Assembly (NCBI GenBank): GCA_022828595.1
Contig: JAKGHH010000001.1
Span: 70,986,401-71,050,400 of the forward strand
Length of the DNA: 64,000 nt
Direction of reading: 5' to 3'
DNA from: Nelumbo lutea
Lineage: Eukaryota > Streptophyta > Magnoliopsida > Proteales > Nelumbonaceae
Shown: piece after piece, positions 1 to 10,834 of the stretch
Position numbering within the stretch: the stretch's first letter is position 1
Layout of the letters: each line of letters starts with the position of its first letter
The notes under the pieces: model-generated
The model's input: only the letters and a program-made list of their open reading frames with translations
Databases searched by the model: none
What the model was told of the DNA's origin: nothing
Translations under genes and position numbers: made by a program

Positions 1-1068
1 TCAATCACAGGAGGTTGCTCGGCGATAGATGGTTGCTCTGGCTCTACAATAGAAGCCGACCAAGATTCAACACAAGCTCCTTTTGAAACCCGCTTCTTCT
101 TCCCCTTCCTCAAACTCCCGAAGAGTTCAGTCGCGGAGATGTCCATGATAGTTGCAACCAAAACAAACTGTCAGAAACAATACTGAAATAAAACAAAGGA
201 AACACTACAAACAATGACCTACTAGGATTCAGACCGGCCTGCACAAGCTTCTCCTCGGTCACGTAGTCTACAAACTTCAAGACGAGCTCCAACCAAGATC
301 GGAGCACCTCCTTTGTCTTTAGGTCCAATTGGACACTTAGGTCCTGGATGGCTTCCCTTCAATGGGTTGGGAAAGGCCACCCCTCGGTGTTGCGGACCAC
401 AAAATAACACCTTTTCCAGGTCGGGACCTTGTTCAGGACCTCGTGCAAGAGTTTGAAGCCCGAACATGGTGACAGGTAGTAAGTTCGCCTGTACTCGGGT
501 AGAACACAGGACGAGTCCTTTTTAATGGAGAGGATAGAAGAGAAGATGTCGAGGTTGAGAGGAAGGTTGTAGTCGTGGAAAAGGGAGATGGTTCCTACTA
601 CGTTACGGATGGAGTTCGGGTGCAACCAACCTATAGTGATGTTAAATAGCTTTATGACTTCGACTATCATGGGGTGAAGTGGAAGTCGAAGACCAACTAC
701 GAGCTGTTCCTCGAAGATCACAATCTCATCGTAACCGTGCTCCCAAGGGAAATTACCTAAGGGTATTACTATACACAAGGTTATTGGGGAGTTTGTACTG
801 AGCTACTAGAGACAAGAGTTTGTCTGCTGTCATCGTCGATGGGCCAAAGTTATTTGGCACCCGACCTCGACGCGAGGTGGAAGCCAGGTCACCAGAGGCC
901 TCTCGCTCCCCCGGGTGAGTCCACCTCGGGAGGACCGCGGACCGCATCCTGACCTGAAGTAACATCCTTCGCAGAATGAAGATCTACAACCTAAGCCGAG
1001 GTACCCACCTCGGCTCCAGCGGATTCACCGCTCCCATCAAAAAGGCTATCCAAACTAAAGCTAGACAT
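1..1068 (-). pseudogene. Antisense gene (Transposase_28-like) of an upstream Tat-type element, copy 1
   Basis: This reads on the minus strand from an ATG at 1066-1068 and runs off the left edge. It aligns to the longer copy at 48249-49749. The conserved core lies at about 370-760 and includes FPWEHGYDEIVIFEEQL, LPLHP and LHPNSIRNVVGTIS. This matches what I know of the gypsy-associated plant family Transposase_28 (PF04195); no search was run. A stop 26 codons after the ATG and shifts near 900 and 775 break the frame. The intron at about 152-222 keeps its GT donor, but its acceptor reads GCAAC where sister copies read GCAG. After it the next ATG (144-146) starts the basic segment that leaves the window. 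Its molecular function is unknown. It lies antisense to gag-pol and just inside the LTR at 1554. Confidence 0.75.
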
Positions 1069-1234
1069 GGAAAGACACGGAATCGAAAAGGAGATCTTGG
1101 GAAGACTCACCAAAGAGAGACCAAATTGAAGAAAGGAAGATGAACTCGGGAAGACACCAAATTGAAGGACTTGAGCGCGACTTCAGAATGCAAATTATCA
1201 GACTTGTGGCAAAGAAAATGAGTCCCTTGCCCCC

Positions 1235-1242
1235 TATTTATA
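1235..1242 (-). promoter_or_regulatory. TATA box of antisense gene copy 1
   Basis: TATAAATA on the minus strand, within GTGGCTATAAATAGG, 167 bp upstream of the antisense ATG. The same box in nearly the same context lies upstream of the other antisense gene copies (37907-37914, 48061-48068, 57842-57849). The region out to about 1410 also resembles the equivalent region of the element at 28918-39026, for example the shared ATCCAACGGCTC. Confidence 0.6.
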
Positions 1243-1505
1243 GCCACTGTATTCGGGAATCAACGGCTGAGATCGTCATGATCCAACGGCTCCTAAGAAA
1301 ACCGGTTGTGCGACCCCTGAGGTGAAAATCGGTTTAGCGTGTGTTTTGATGTCCACAGAATTTATAAAATGGCTTGACATCCACGCGTACACCTGACACG
1401 ACCTGGGTTATTCCTAGTTGAGCCAAGCGGCCGAGCTGGTCCGACCAATGATTCGCCCGTCAGACCGCCTAGACCTCATGCCAAATCCACCTGTACTCGT
1501 CTTGA

Positions 1506-1553
1506 ACTCCCCGCACCGGGTTGAGACCCCTAGCTCGGGGAGTGGGGGGCAAT
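1506..1553 (+). promoter_or_regulatory. Polypurine tract with conserved upstream hairpin block
   Basis: The block ends in GGAGTGGGGGGCAAT directly before the LTR, the expected plus-strand priming site. CTCCCCG near 1507 can pair with CGGGGAG near 1537. The block recurs at 38121-38170 and 58276-58323, and inverted at 47587-47634. Confidence 0.75.
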
Positions 1554-2216
1554 TGATGAAGGGTGATTTGGCCTCGGCCTAGCGAAGAGGGGACACGTGG
1601 ACACGGCCTGACCAAGAGGGGACAACTCAGCCTGGCAAGTTTAGTTCGCAACAATTGAGCTCGGGTATTTAGTCACCTCGACATAAGGCTCACGTTGATA
1701 TAAGGCCCACCTCGGCATCAAGGCACCTCGGTATTCAATCCAATTCGAAACTAAAAGACCGAAGCACCAGCTCGGGACCAACAACTTGAATCACCACGTA
1801 ACCGATTCTCGCGTAACCAACTCCAGAGGTCTCTTCAACAGATCCCGAATCTCTCGAGATCATGATGAGCTAACAGATCTCGATGTTTCCGAGATCACGA
1901 TGAGGACTCATCCCGAACTCTATCTCCACACCCTGGATATCCCGAAGCTCTTTCGTGAGCTTCACGACTACGTCAGTATATAAAGGCACCAGCCCCGATG
2001 GTGCAAGGTACGCATGATTTTTCTACTCTCTAGCTTTCTAAGCTCTCTAAGCTCTCAATTCAGCTCGCATCAAACTACTGACTTAAGCATTGGAGCAACC
2101 TCATCGGGTTATTCACCCCGGGTTCTCTGATCCTTTCTTGCAGATTCACTTAGCTTGTCGTCCGATTGGAAGCCAGATCATCCTCCAATAGGGAGTAGTC
2201 AGATCGCGCAACATCA
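1554..2216 (+). repeat. LTR shared by two Tat-type gypsy remnants
   Basis: It begins TGATGAAGGGTGATTTGG after a polypurine tract and ends GCGCAACATCA. A TATATAAAGG box lies near 1976-1985. The left neighbour is the 3' end of one element (antisense gene, then polypurine tract). The right neighbour is gag-pol of another copy. The LTR thus serves as 3' LTR on one side and 5' LTR on the other. Related LTRs lie at 21809, 28918 and 38171. Confidence 0.8.
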
Positions 2217-2378
2217 GTGGTCAAAATCCCCAAGAGGTCTTCTTGTTAAAGGCCATATATAGCTAGTATTGGCGGAGCTGAACACTTGGAACAAAGATGA
2301 ATTCGGTAATATCCTTAAGGGGGCATTTTTTTTTGGATTTGGAGAGAGTCAAAATCTCTGTGAAAACTGTGCCCAACA
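2217..2378. other. Leader of element A with primer-binding site lost
   Basis: The tRNA primer site seen in sister elements (TGGCGCCGTCTGTGGGAA type) is absent directly after this LTR, and the N-terminal part of gag is missing. The segment matches no other copy in the window, so it is probably a deletion or replacement. Confidence 0.5.
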
Positions 2379-3420
2379 ATACTGAGGCCAGTAGCACCAA
2401 TGGGGAGCCCACAAAAAGGCAGTGGAGACATCACCAAGCTCGCCGAACTGCAACACACTACTTGCCCGAACTCAAAGGAAAAGAAGAGGTAAGCTCGGGC
2501 GAAGCGAAAGCCACTCCGCTCCTCTCTGTACCATCCCCTCTGTCTCCTGAACTCTTGGCCATCCCAATGCCCAAGGACTTCAAACTACCTCCCCTGGACA
2601 AATATGATGGATCTTTCGACCCAAATGACCATGTTGATGCCTTCCAATCACAGATGCACTTGGTAAGGGCCAGTGAGTCATGCATGTGCATGACTTTTTC
2701 CACCACTTTCAAAGGAGTGGCCCACACATGGAACAGGAACCTTGTGCCCGGATCAATAAAAAGCTAGGTGCAATTCGTGCAAGACTTCACTTCTCATTTC
2801 GTCACTAGCAAGCAGTGCCCGAGAACCTAGGAGAGCCTCCTTGGCATAGTCCAGAGGGAAGGAGAATCTATCTGGAGTTACATCAAGCGGTTCAATGATG
2901 CTTGTTTACAGATACCTGACCTGGACCCCGTAGTTCGGCTCACAGCGGCCAAGAGAGGCATCATGCACAAAGAGTTTAAGTGGCACGTAGTGGTTAATCG
3001 GCCCAAGACTGTAACCGAGTTCCTCAACCAGAAGGGTGAGTAGGTCCCTGAAAAAAGAAAAAGGGAAGTCGAGTCCTCGACCTAGGGGGACAGCAAGAAG
3101 AAAAAAGCCCCAGCTCGGGGGGCAAGGCCAAGTCAGCCTTTCTGAGCTCCACCAACAAAGAGGACAGACTACACGCCCCTAAATACAAAGTGGGCCGAGA
3201 TCCTTATGGAAATCAAGGATGCCCCATACGTGAAATGGCCACCCCAGTTGAGAGGGGACCTTACTGTAAGGAATAAGAACTTGTATTGTAGCTTCCATAA
3301 AGATCATGGTCGTAGTTCCGAGAGTTGTAAAAACCTCTGCGACAAGATAGAGGAGCTCATCTGTCGTGGATACTTAAGAAATTTTGTACAAAATAATAAT
3401 AATAAAGCAGGTCGGTAGGG
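2379..3420 (+). pseudogene. gag of gypsy element A (decayed)
   Basis: This is the capsid-type gag of a Tat/Ogre-lineage element. It holds the linker with LPPLDKYDGSFDPNDHVDAF at 2580-2645, the retrotransposon gag domain to about 3040, and a knuckle-like motif YCSFHKDHGRSSESCK at 3285-3332. In-frame stops at about 2767, 2828, 3041 and 3085 interrupt the frame. The N-terminal glutamine-rich part seen in the copies at 29836 and 55575 is absent. It aligns closely to the gags of the other two elements. Confidence 0.8.
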
Positions 3421-4018
3421 GAAGCAAAGTATAGATGCTCCCAAATCTAGCAGTAGGCAAGCAGAGCAGCCGCAGAGGCAGCCCCCAAAAGAGAGGCCAG
3501 TTTGGGAGACTATCCATGTGATCATCGGAGGATCGATCGTCGTAGGCTGGACCTCGGCTGCAGCTCGGACATCAATTCACGAGGTCGAAAGGAAAGACCA
3601 GAACCCCCTGAAGCGGCCAATGACGGAATACCCGATCTTCTTCATGAAGGATGATGCGTGCAGGGTCCACTACCCCCACGATGATGCGCTTGCCGTGAAG
3701 ATAAGGATTAACAACTTTGAAGTCAAGCGTGTCCTCGTCGACTCCGGCAGTTCGGCGAACATTCTTTTCAAGGCGGAATTCGACAAGCTTCATCTCCAAA
3801 AAAGCGACCTCAAGCCCACAAGTACTTCCTTGGTGGGCTTCAATGGAAAGGAAGTCAGGCCCCTGGGGAGAATCACAGTACCTGTGGAGGTCGGCACTTG
3901 GCCTAGCATAGTAAGGCTTAACCATGACTTCTTGGTGGTCACGACTCCCTCCCCGTACAATGCCATAATAGGTCCCACGCCCTATGTGCGGTGGTCTCCA
4001 CCTATTATCTGGCGATGA
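3421..4018 (+). pseudogene. Aspartic protease region of element A
   Basis: The retroviral-type protease carries the catalytic triplet in VLVDSGSSANILF at 3733-3771 and a flap/C-terminal region ending SPYNAIIG at 3952-3975. The open frame 3518-4018 keeps the active site, but the join to the preceding gag has a stop at 3418 and the frame changes after 4018. It would process the gag-pol polyprotein in the capsid-like particle. Sister copies retain DSG at 53577-53585 and have DLG at 31915-31923. Confidence 0.8.
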
Positions 4019-4317
4019 AGTCCCCTACGGACTTTGGAGTTGGGGTGGTGCGAGGCGATCAGCTTGTGTTTCGCAAGTGCTACGTCATCGCCCTCAAAGG
4101 GAAAGCCAAGGTGGCAGACGACCTCGAGCTGGAGCGACCTACAGAGTAGTGCGAGGAGCGAGCTGCACCCACAAAGGAGATTGTCTCCGTCCCAACTTCG
4201 ACAGATGACCCAACTTGGACACTCCAGATCAGTGCTTCAATCAAGGAGCCTCTGCGATCCCAACTAGTAAGTTTTTTACTTAAAAATTTAGATGTTTTTG
4301 CATGGTCTGCGACAGAG

Positions 4318-6340
4318 ATGCCCAGCATAGACTTGAGCATCATAACTCACAAGCTAAATACTAATCCTGTAGTTAGGCCCGTTAGACAGAATAAACGCAA
4401 CTTAGCCTCAGAGCGCTGGAGAGTAGTTGACGAGGAGGTCGAGAAGCTCCTCGCAGCAGACTTTATCAGGGAAGTCCATTACCCGAGCTGGGTGGCCAAC
4501 CCTGTTCTGGTAAAAAAGCCTAACGGTAAATGGCGCATGTGCGTCGATTATACCGACTTGAATCGGGCTTGCCCAAAGGACTGCTTCCCACTCCCCAGGA
4601 TTGACCGTTTGGTGGATGCAACCTTATGGCATGAGTTACTGATCTTCTTGGATGCCTATTCGGGCTACAACCAGATCAGAATAGACCCTGCTGATGAAGA
4701 AAAAACAACCTTCATAACCGAGCTAGGCCTGTACTGCTACAAGGTCATGCCCTTTGGGCTGAAAAATGTTAGGGCTACATTCCAAAGACTTGTAAACAAT
4801 TTGTTTGAGCCATTGATCAGCAAGAAATTAGAAGCTATGTAGACGACATGGTCATCAAAACTCAATTTTCAAGTGATTTAATAAAAGGCTTACACTCTAT
4901 TTTTGAAATTCTGCATAAGTTTAACATGAAACTAAATCCAAACAAGTGTGTCTTCGGTGTCACCTCAGATAAATTCCTAGGGTACATCATCAACCGGCGT
5001 AGCATTGAGGCCAACCCGGATAAAGTTAAGGCTATCCTAGATATGAGACTACCCCGGAAATTGAAGGAGGTTCAGAGGCTAAATGGCCGAATAGCCGCCC
5101 TGAGCCGCTTCATGTCCAAATTGGCAGATCGCTGCCTGCCTTTCTTTAAGGCAATTAAAAGCAAATGCTTTGAATGGACCGAAGAATGCCAGCTCACATT
5201 TGACGAGCTCAAAAAGTACCTCGCCAATATCCCGGTCTTAACCCAACCCGAGGAGGGTGATGTTTTGGAGTTGTACCTCTCTGCAAGTGATGAGGTGGTC
5301 AGCTCGGTACTGATAAGAGAAGTAGATCGGGTCCAACGACCCATCTACTATGTTAGAAAACTATTGCAGGGTGCAGAGACGAGGTATCCAGAGATCGAAA
5401 AGTTGGCGTATGCGCTAGTCATTGCAATTCGGAAGCTCCGTCTATACTTCCAATCTCATACAGTCATCGTCCTCACCAACAAGCCTCTGAGGCAAGTCTT
5501 GCTCAAGCCTGAGGTCTCTGGTAGGTTGACGAAGTGGGCCATCGAGCTCAGCGAATACAACCTCCAGTACAAGCCGTGAACTGCTATCAAGGCCCAAGCC
5601 TTAGCTGACTTTGTTTCGGAATGCACTTTCAGCACTGAAGTCCCTAGGCCGGTCGAGCCAGAGGCCCCCAGATCGGATCATCCCGAGGTTCCCAGGCCGA
5701 TTGAGCTCGAGCACCGTGGGGTAGCAACCAGTGTGTCTTCTCTCCTAGTTAGGTTAAACCCAAGCTGGGATGAGGAGTCCTGGATCCTTCACATGGATGG
5801 CTCATCCAACCAGCAGGGTAGCGGAGCTAGAATCGTTCTATATGGGCCAAGCGGGTGAAACTGGAGTATGCGTTACGCTTTGAGTTTGCGACATCCAACA
5901 ATGAAATGGAGTACGAGGCGTTAATAGTCAGGCTGGCTCTAGCAAACGAAGTGAAAGCCAAGCACATTGTCATCTACAGTGATTCTCAGTTCGTGGTCAA
6001 CTAGGTTATTGGTGAATATGAAGTTCGCGAGCTAACCATGATCGCCTACCTAGCTAAAGTCAGAGAGGTTATGCTCAACTTCCAGTCTCATTTCATCATG
6101 CAAATCCCAAGATCTGAGAATGCTAAGGCCGACGCCCTGTCCCGGTTAGCCAGCACTAGTGATAATACCATGAGAACCATGTATATAGAGAACTTGCCTC
6201 GACCTAGCATTCTCGGTAGGGTAGAGGAGGCTGCTCCTATCGTTCAAGCAGAGCCGAGCTGGATCGATCCACTTGTGAGCTTCCTGCTGCGCAGGACCCT
6301 TCCTGCAGATCGTAATGCCACTAGAAGGGTAGAGCATTAG
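4318..6340 (+). pseudogene. Reverse transcriptase and RNase H of element A
   Basis: The reverse transcriptase starts with the LNTNPVVRPVRQ and WRVVDEEVEKLL segments, then MCVDYTDLN, FPLPRID and FLDAYSGYNQ. The catalytic YVDD (4836-4847) is split from the upstream frame by a small deletion just before it. The thumb and connection follow to about 5579, where a TGA interrupts KPRTAIKAQALADF. The Tat-type RNase H (HMDGSSN near 5793) has another stop near 5857 and one in QFVVN near 6001. The order RT, RH, then IN is that of Ty3-gypsy. It cannot make a full enzyme. Confidence 0.85.
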
Positions 6341-6355
6341 GCGGCCAAATATGTC

Positions 6356-7489
6356 ATGATAAATGAATGGTTGTATCGAAGATCTTACATGCTCCCCTAT
6401 CTGCGCTGCTTGCGTCCTTCTGAGGCCAAGCTCGTGCTCCGCGACACTCATGAGGGCCTGTGCGGCGGACACTTTGGGGGCAGGGCTCTCGCCCAGAAAG
6501 CGCTATGGCAGGGATACTACTGGACAACGATGAAGGCAGATGCGCTCGAGCTCGTCTGAAGATGTGATAAGTGCCAAAAGCACGCCAACATCCACCACCA
6601 GCCCGCCGCCGACCTGAAGTATCTCACTAGCCCATGGCCTTTCGCACAGTGGGGGATTGATATACTCAGACCATTTCCACCAGCAACAGGGCAGAGGAGG
6701 TTCTTAGTGGTGGCAGTGAATTATTTTACTAAGTGGGTAGAAGCTGAGCCTCTCACCACGATCACAGCCCGGAATGTGCAGAACTTTTTCTAGAAGAATA
6801 TAGTGTGCCGTTTCGGACTACCCCAGGTACTGATCTCCGACAATGGTAAGTAGTTCGAAGACATTAAATTCCAGAACTTATGCAAAGATATGGGAATTCA
6901 ACAAAACATCACCTCAGTGGCGTACCCTCATGCAAATGGCCAAGCGGAAGTCACGAACAGAGTCATTCTCCGCAGATTAAAGGCACACCTCAGTCGAGCT
7001 AAGGGATTATGGGTAGATGAGCTACCTAGCTTACTATGGGCTTATCAAACCACAGTGAAGACTGCAACAGGTGAGACCCCCTTCAACCTCACTTATGGCA
7101 CCGAGACGGTCATCCCAGTCGACATTGATGTTCCCATGCTACGTCTAGAAGTGTATGACGACAAAAAAAATGAAGATGAGCTACGCACCAACCTCGACCT
7201 ACTTGACGAGGTACGGGACCTCGCATACATTAGGACCGCGGCCTACCAGCAGAGAGTAGCCTAATACTATAACGCCAGAGTCAAGAAGCGAAGTCTCCAC
7301 GTCGGAGACTTGGTTCTTCGTAAAGTCATGGTACCTGAGCCCGGTGTTGGTAAGCTCGGGCCAAATTGGGAAGGACCCTACCGAGTAAAGTGAGTGCTCA
7401 GGGAAGGAACATATGAGCTTGAAACCCCAAAAGGGAAACAAGTACCTCAGGCTTGGAATATTGTCAATTTAAGATAATATTACCTATAA
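6356..7489 (+). pseudogene. Integrase of element A
   Basis: The N-terminal HHCC zinc finger and the start of the core run from about 6450 to 6680, including the DTHEGLCGGHFGGRALAQKA stretch. The catalytic core has stops near 6556, 6793 and 6853. The later part, with HANGQAEVTNR at 6930-6962 and PSLLWAYQTT, is open until a stop at about 7263. The C-terminal SH3-like segment ends YYL-stop at 7489. A 3-unit tandem repeat follows at once. Confidence 0.8.
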
Positions 7490-7525
7490 TTACCGAGCTG
7501 AGTGGACCACAAGTCGCTCATAGAG
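7490..7525. other. Short spacer after pol
   Basis: Untranslated link between the integrase end and the tandem repeat; nothing recognisable. Confidence 0.4.
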
Positions 7526-7800
7526 CATAAGGGCTAAAAAGCCGAGCTAAGCACCTCGGTACCTAGTCGCCTCTTTGGCATGGGAGAACTCCAGGAGAGT
7601 GGACTATTAAGTTGCTCCCCCAGCCTAAGGGCTAAGACGCCGAGCTAAGGACCTCAGTGCCCAATTGCCTCTTTGGCACGGGCGAACTCTAGGAGAGCGG
7701 ACTATAAGTCGCTCCCCTAGTCTAAGGGCTAAGGCGTCGAGCTAACAAAAGACCTCGACACCACATAAGACCTAGTTGCCTCGTTGGCATGGGATAAGTA
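7526..7800 (+). repeat. Tandem repeat, about 97-bp unit, three copies
   Basis: Units begin near 7526, 7623 and 7720, each with CTAAGGGCTAA and GCCGAGCTAA, then a GCCTCTTTGGCATGGG-like core. The third copy is degenerate. The core matches the 33-bp repeat at 35262-35455 in the element at 28918, but with a different period. Confidence 0.75.
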
Positions 7801-8212
7801 CATTTAACGCCAAGGCACAGGCAGATCGGGTGTGAACCCTATGATGCATAGCCCGCCCCGGCATACAACAGGTGGAACCCCTTAGGGGAAATCAATGTCA
7901 GCTTAAGTAGCTTAGGTGCAGACAGTTCGGATATATACCCTACTATGTTGCTCACCCCGATGTACATCCAGAGGTCACCCCTACTAAGTACTGGGAGACA
8001 GTTCGGGGTGACAACAGTCGAGAAACCTCCACTTCGGGTACTTGGCTCGATAACTTAACAGTTCAGGGTAAAATAGTTTCTTCGGCAAATAAAATAAATT
8101 GCACAACACTTGGCAAAAAGTGTATTTTTCATTACAAAATTAATTATGTTACAAAAAGTTCTACAAGATGAAAAACCGAGCTCGCAGGCTCAAAGTACAA
8201 GAACCACTCGAA
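7801..8212. other. Noncoding spacer of element A
   Basis: Untranslated region between the tandem repeat and the antisense gene. It contains related short phrases (ACAGTTCGG-like) but no open frame or known domain. Confidence 0.4.
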
Positions 8213-9232
8213 CTACTTGAAGCCTTTGCGGTAGGCATCCACCATCACCCCGTCGAAGTCCTCAGACATAATGTACTCTTGAACGGCCTTGACTTTGGCC
8301 TCCTCCATGGCATCAAGAAGGGTTTCAGTTCACTCCTTAATATAAGCTTCAAGATTCTCAACTTGGCGCTTCAAAGTATCCTTCTCGCGCAATAACTCCT
8401 CCTTCTCGTGCAACAACTCCTCCCTTTCTCTTTCTCCATCATCAGAGCTAATACATCGCCCCCCAGCTTGTGGATTTGGCCACGAGTTAGCTCTAGCTTG
8501 GTGTGAGTTGCGCGGGCTGAATCATCGACAACTCGAGCTCGCTTCAAGTGCCTCTTAGACTAGAGGGTCAAGGCGAGCACGGCGGAGTTCACCTACCATA
8601 AGAATGCTAGTTAGTGCCAGTAAAGCAACAAGTACAGAAGTTACAAGTACAACGGGACTTACCACGATGGAGTGGGTCACTGCTCGAGCTCTGAGCTGAG
8701 TAGGCGTTAGCTCGGCCCATTCGGAGACTTCTTTGGGGTACGCAGCCCCCTTGCTCTTCCGAAGGCTGCATTGTGGATTCAGTATGCTCTGAGTTGCTCC
8801 CTCACTTCTCGAGGTAGAGACAGGAACGGGCTCTGCAGTAGCCTCGGAAGCGGCCTCCCTAGTCTTAGGAACGGGCTCCACAGTTGCCTCAGGCCCCCGA
8901 GGTGGAAGGTTCTCCGGCTCCTCCAGGTCGATCACTGGAGCATCAGTAGGAAGCTCGGGCTCGGGAGTAGGAGCCCACGGAGATTCAACACGAGCTCTCT
9001 TTGTAGCTTGCCTCTTTCTCCCCTTCATCTTTCCGAAGAGCTTCTCTACACTAAGTCACTCCATAGGACCTGCAACAAAGTTTGACGTCAGTAATGCTAC
9101 TAAGAAGAAATTGGCTGCCAAAGAAAAATACTAACTCTAAACAAGGCGACCTATCGGGACTCAAACCAGCCTCAATGAGCTTGTTCTCGGCAAAATAGTC
9201 CTTGTAGTCGAAGTTGAGCTCCGCCCTAGATT
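8213..9232 (-). pseudogene. Antisense gene (C-terminal half) of element A, copy 2
   Basis: Reading right to left, the end of the conserved domain (AENKLIEAGLSPDR) lies at 9150-9200. An intron with intact GT-AG ends follows (9151 to 9070), then an ATG at 9064 and a basic, proline-rich segment. A second intron-like interval begins at a strong GTAAGT donor near 8658 and ends near 8598. After that comes a heptad-rich coiled coil (LLHEKEELLREKDTLKRQVE near 8330-8420) and a C-terminal DAYRKGFK motif. The sequence breaks at about 9232, so the N-terminal domain, polypurine tract and 3' LTR are missing. This copy best shows the full exon layout of the C-terminal half. Confidence 0.7.
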
Positions 9233-9984
9233 AAATAAAAATCTTTCTAAAAATAAAATTTTAATTAAAAACTTCTGGGATTCAAGTCCCCGATGGGCCC
9301 TCTTTGTTGAGGATCGGGGATGCAAGCTAAAATTTTTTATAGGGATTAATTTGAAACTCAAGGTCAGGATGGGGAGTATGATCCAACCCCGAATAACCCA
9401 TTGCCATTGCTACCTTGGGGGGTCATCCCCTAAACCTCTAACACCCCCAAACCCATAAGTAATTTTCCAATTATTTATTTCAAAAATTGGAAGTCTTATA
9501 ATTTAACTTTCACAAAATTAACAAAATTAATTATTGCTGAAAAATTATAGTAAAAATCAAAATTACTGAAAATATAAAAAATAAATTTATATTTATTGAA
9601 ATTAATTTTCCACTAAAAATGACTGATTTTTTAATTATTGTTTGATAATATCATTAAATATTAATAAATTGACCAAAATTACCGAAAATATCAATAACTA
9701 TTTATTGCCAAAAATTAATGATAATTTTTAATTATTAAATTTGTATTTATTATTGTTTTAATTAATTATTAATTTGTTAGTAATTATTGATTTCAATAAT
9801 TAATTTTCAAAAAAAATCGAAATTAAATTACCAAAATTGGTAATTTTCAGCAAGTATTTCTTAGTAATTAAAATTTTCAATTTACTAAAATTACAAAAAA
9901 AAAATTATAGTTTAGGCGTCAATATTAATTTAACTACCTAAATTAATTTAATCAATTAATTTACCCACATCTTTTGTTCTTAGA
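9233..9984. other. AT-rich gene-free stretch with a GC-rich repeat at its start
   Basis: At 9283-9420 there is a short TCCCCGAT...ATCGGGGA inverted repeat of a kind common in dispersed plant repeats. The rest is over 80 percent A/T by eye, with many short AATTATTAATT variants. No coding potential is seen. Confidence 0.5.
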
Positions 9985-10185
9985 TGGTTTATAATATGGG
10001 TATGACTATAATATGGAAAAGATATGATATCTAAAAGCTTTTGACCAGTCAATTAGAATCATATACCGGTAGCCAACAATCAGGTGTTATTTATCAAAAT
10101 TCATGGGTTGGTTCTGATTGGTCAAAACTCTTCCCATACCATATCTTTTCTACATCATAGATTTTCCCTTATGATATAGATTAAG
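9985..10185. mobile_element. Small foldback (MITE-like) element
   Basis: The arm at 10011-10058 (with AAAAGATATGATAT and TTTTGACCAGTCA) is inverted at 10112-10155 (TGATTGGTCAAAA and ATATCTTTTC). Pairing extends outward less perfectly to about 9985 and 10185. It has no coding capacity and no clear target duplication. Confidence 0.6.
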
Positions 10186-10380
10186 AGGTGTTTTAGCCTT
10201 TTAGGGGACTGGATCTAGGAGGCACAACATAAGTAAGCACATTAAATGAGCACTTAATAAGTATTTTGACAACTATCAACAATGGGTTTTAATCTTTTAC
10301 AAGGGTGGGCTGAGGGTATTTTAAGGGGCAGGTGTCAAAAAAATTTCAAGTGCTCACTAAACGTGCTTAGAACGTTATGC
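10186..10380. other. Intergenic stretch
   Basis: Nothing recognisable between the foldback element and the tandem duplication. Confidence 0.3.
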
Positions 10381-10650
10381 TTACCTAATTGGTGTTTTAG
10401 GAGGAATTTTAGATGGGAGAGATTGTTTAGGAGAAATTTTAGGAGGGGGTTGAGTTGATTGGTAACATGAGAGAGAGAGAGAGTTGGAATGAAACTCTAG
10501 TGAAGAAGATAGGGCTGCCAAGTGGCAATATAGATTAAGAGGTGTTTTAGGAAGAATTTTAGGTGGGAGAGATAGTTTAGGAGAAATTTTAGGAGGGAGT
10601 TGGAGTGGCACTCTAGTGTAGAAGAGAGGGCTGCCATGTGGCTACTAGAA
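10381..10650. repeat. Two-copy imperfect tandem duplication, about 155 bp
   Basis: GGTGTTTTAGGAGGAATTTT-type sequence near 10391 recurs near 10540. Both copies continue through GGGAGAGAT, GGAGAAATTTTAGGAGGG, ACTCTAGTG and GGGCTGCCA. A further partial copy of its start (GATTAAGAGGTGTTTTAG) lies at 10178. An AG-rich run sits between the copies. Confidence 0.65.
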
Positions 10651-10834
10651 GGGCTAGGAAGGGGTAAGGGAGAAAGGAGAGAAGAGAGAGAGGTTTCAGC
10701 AAGTAATTTTGGTTTTGGTTATTTCAGTTTTCCTCTAATTTGGTTTCGGTTTCGATTTTCATTTTCCTAATTCGGCTTTTAAAATTTTGGTTTATTAGAT
10801 TCAGTTTTTAACAAAATAATCTGAATGTTCACTC

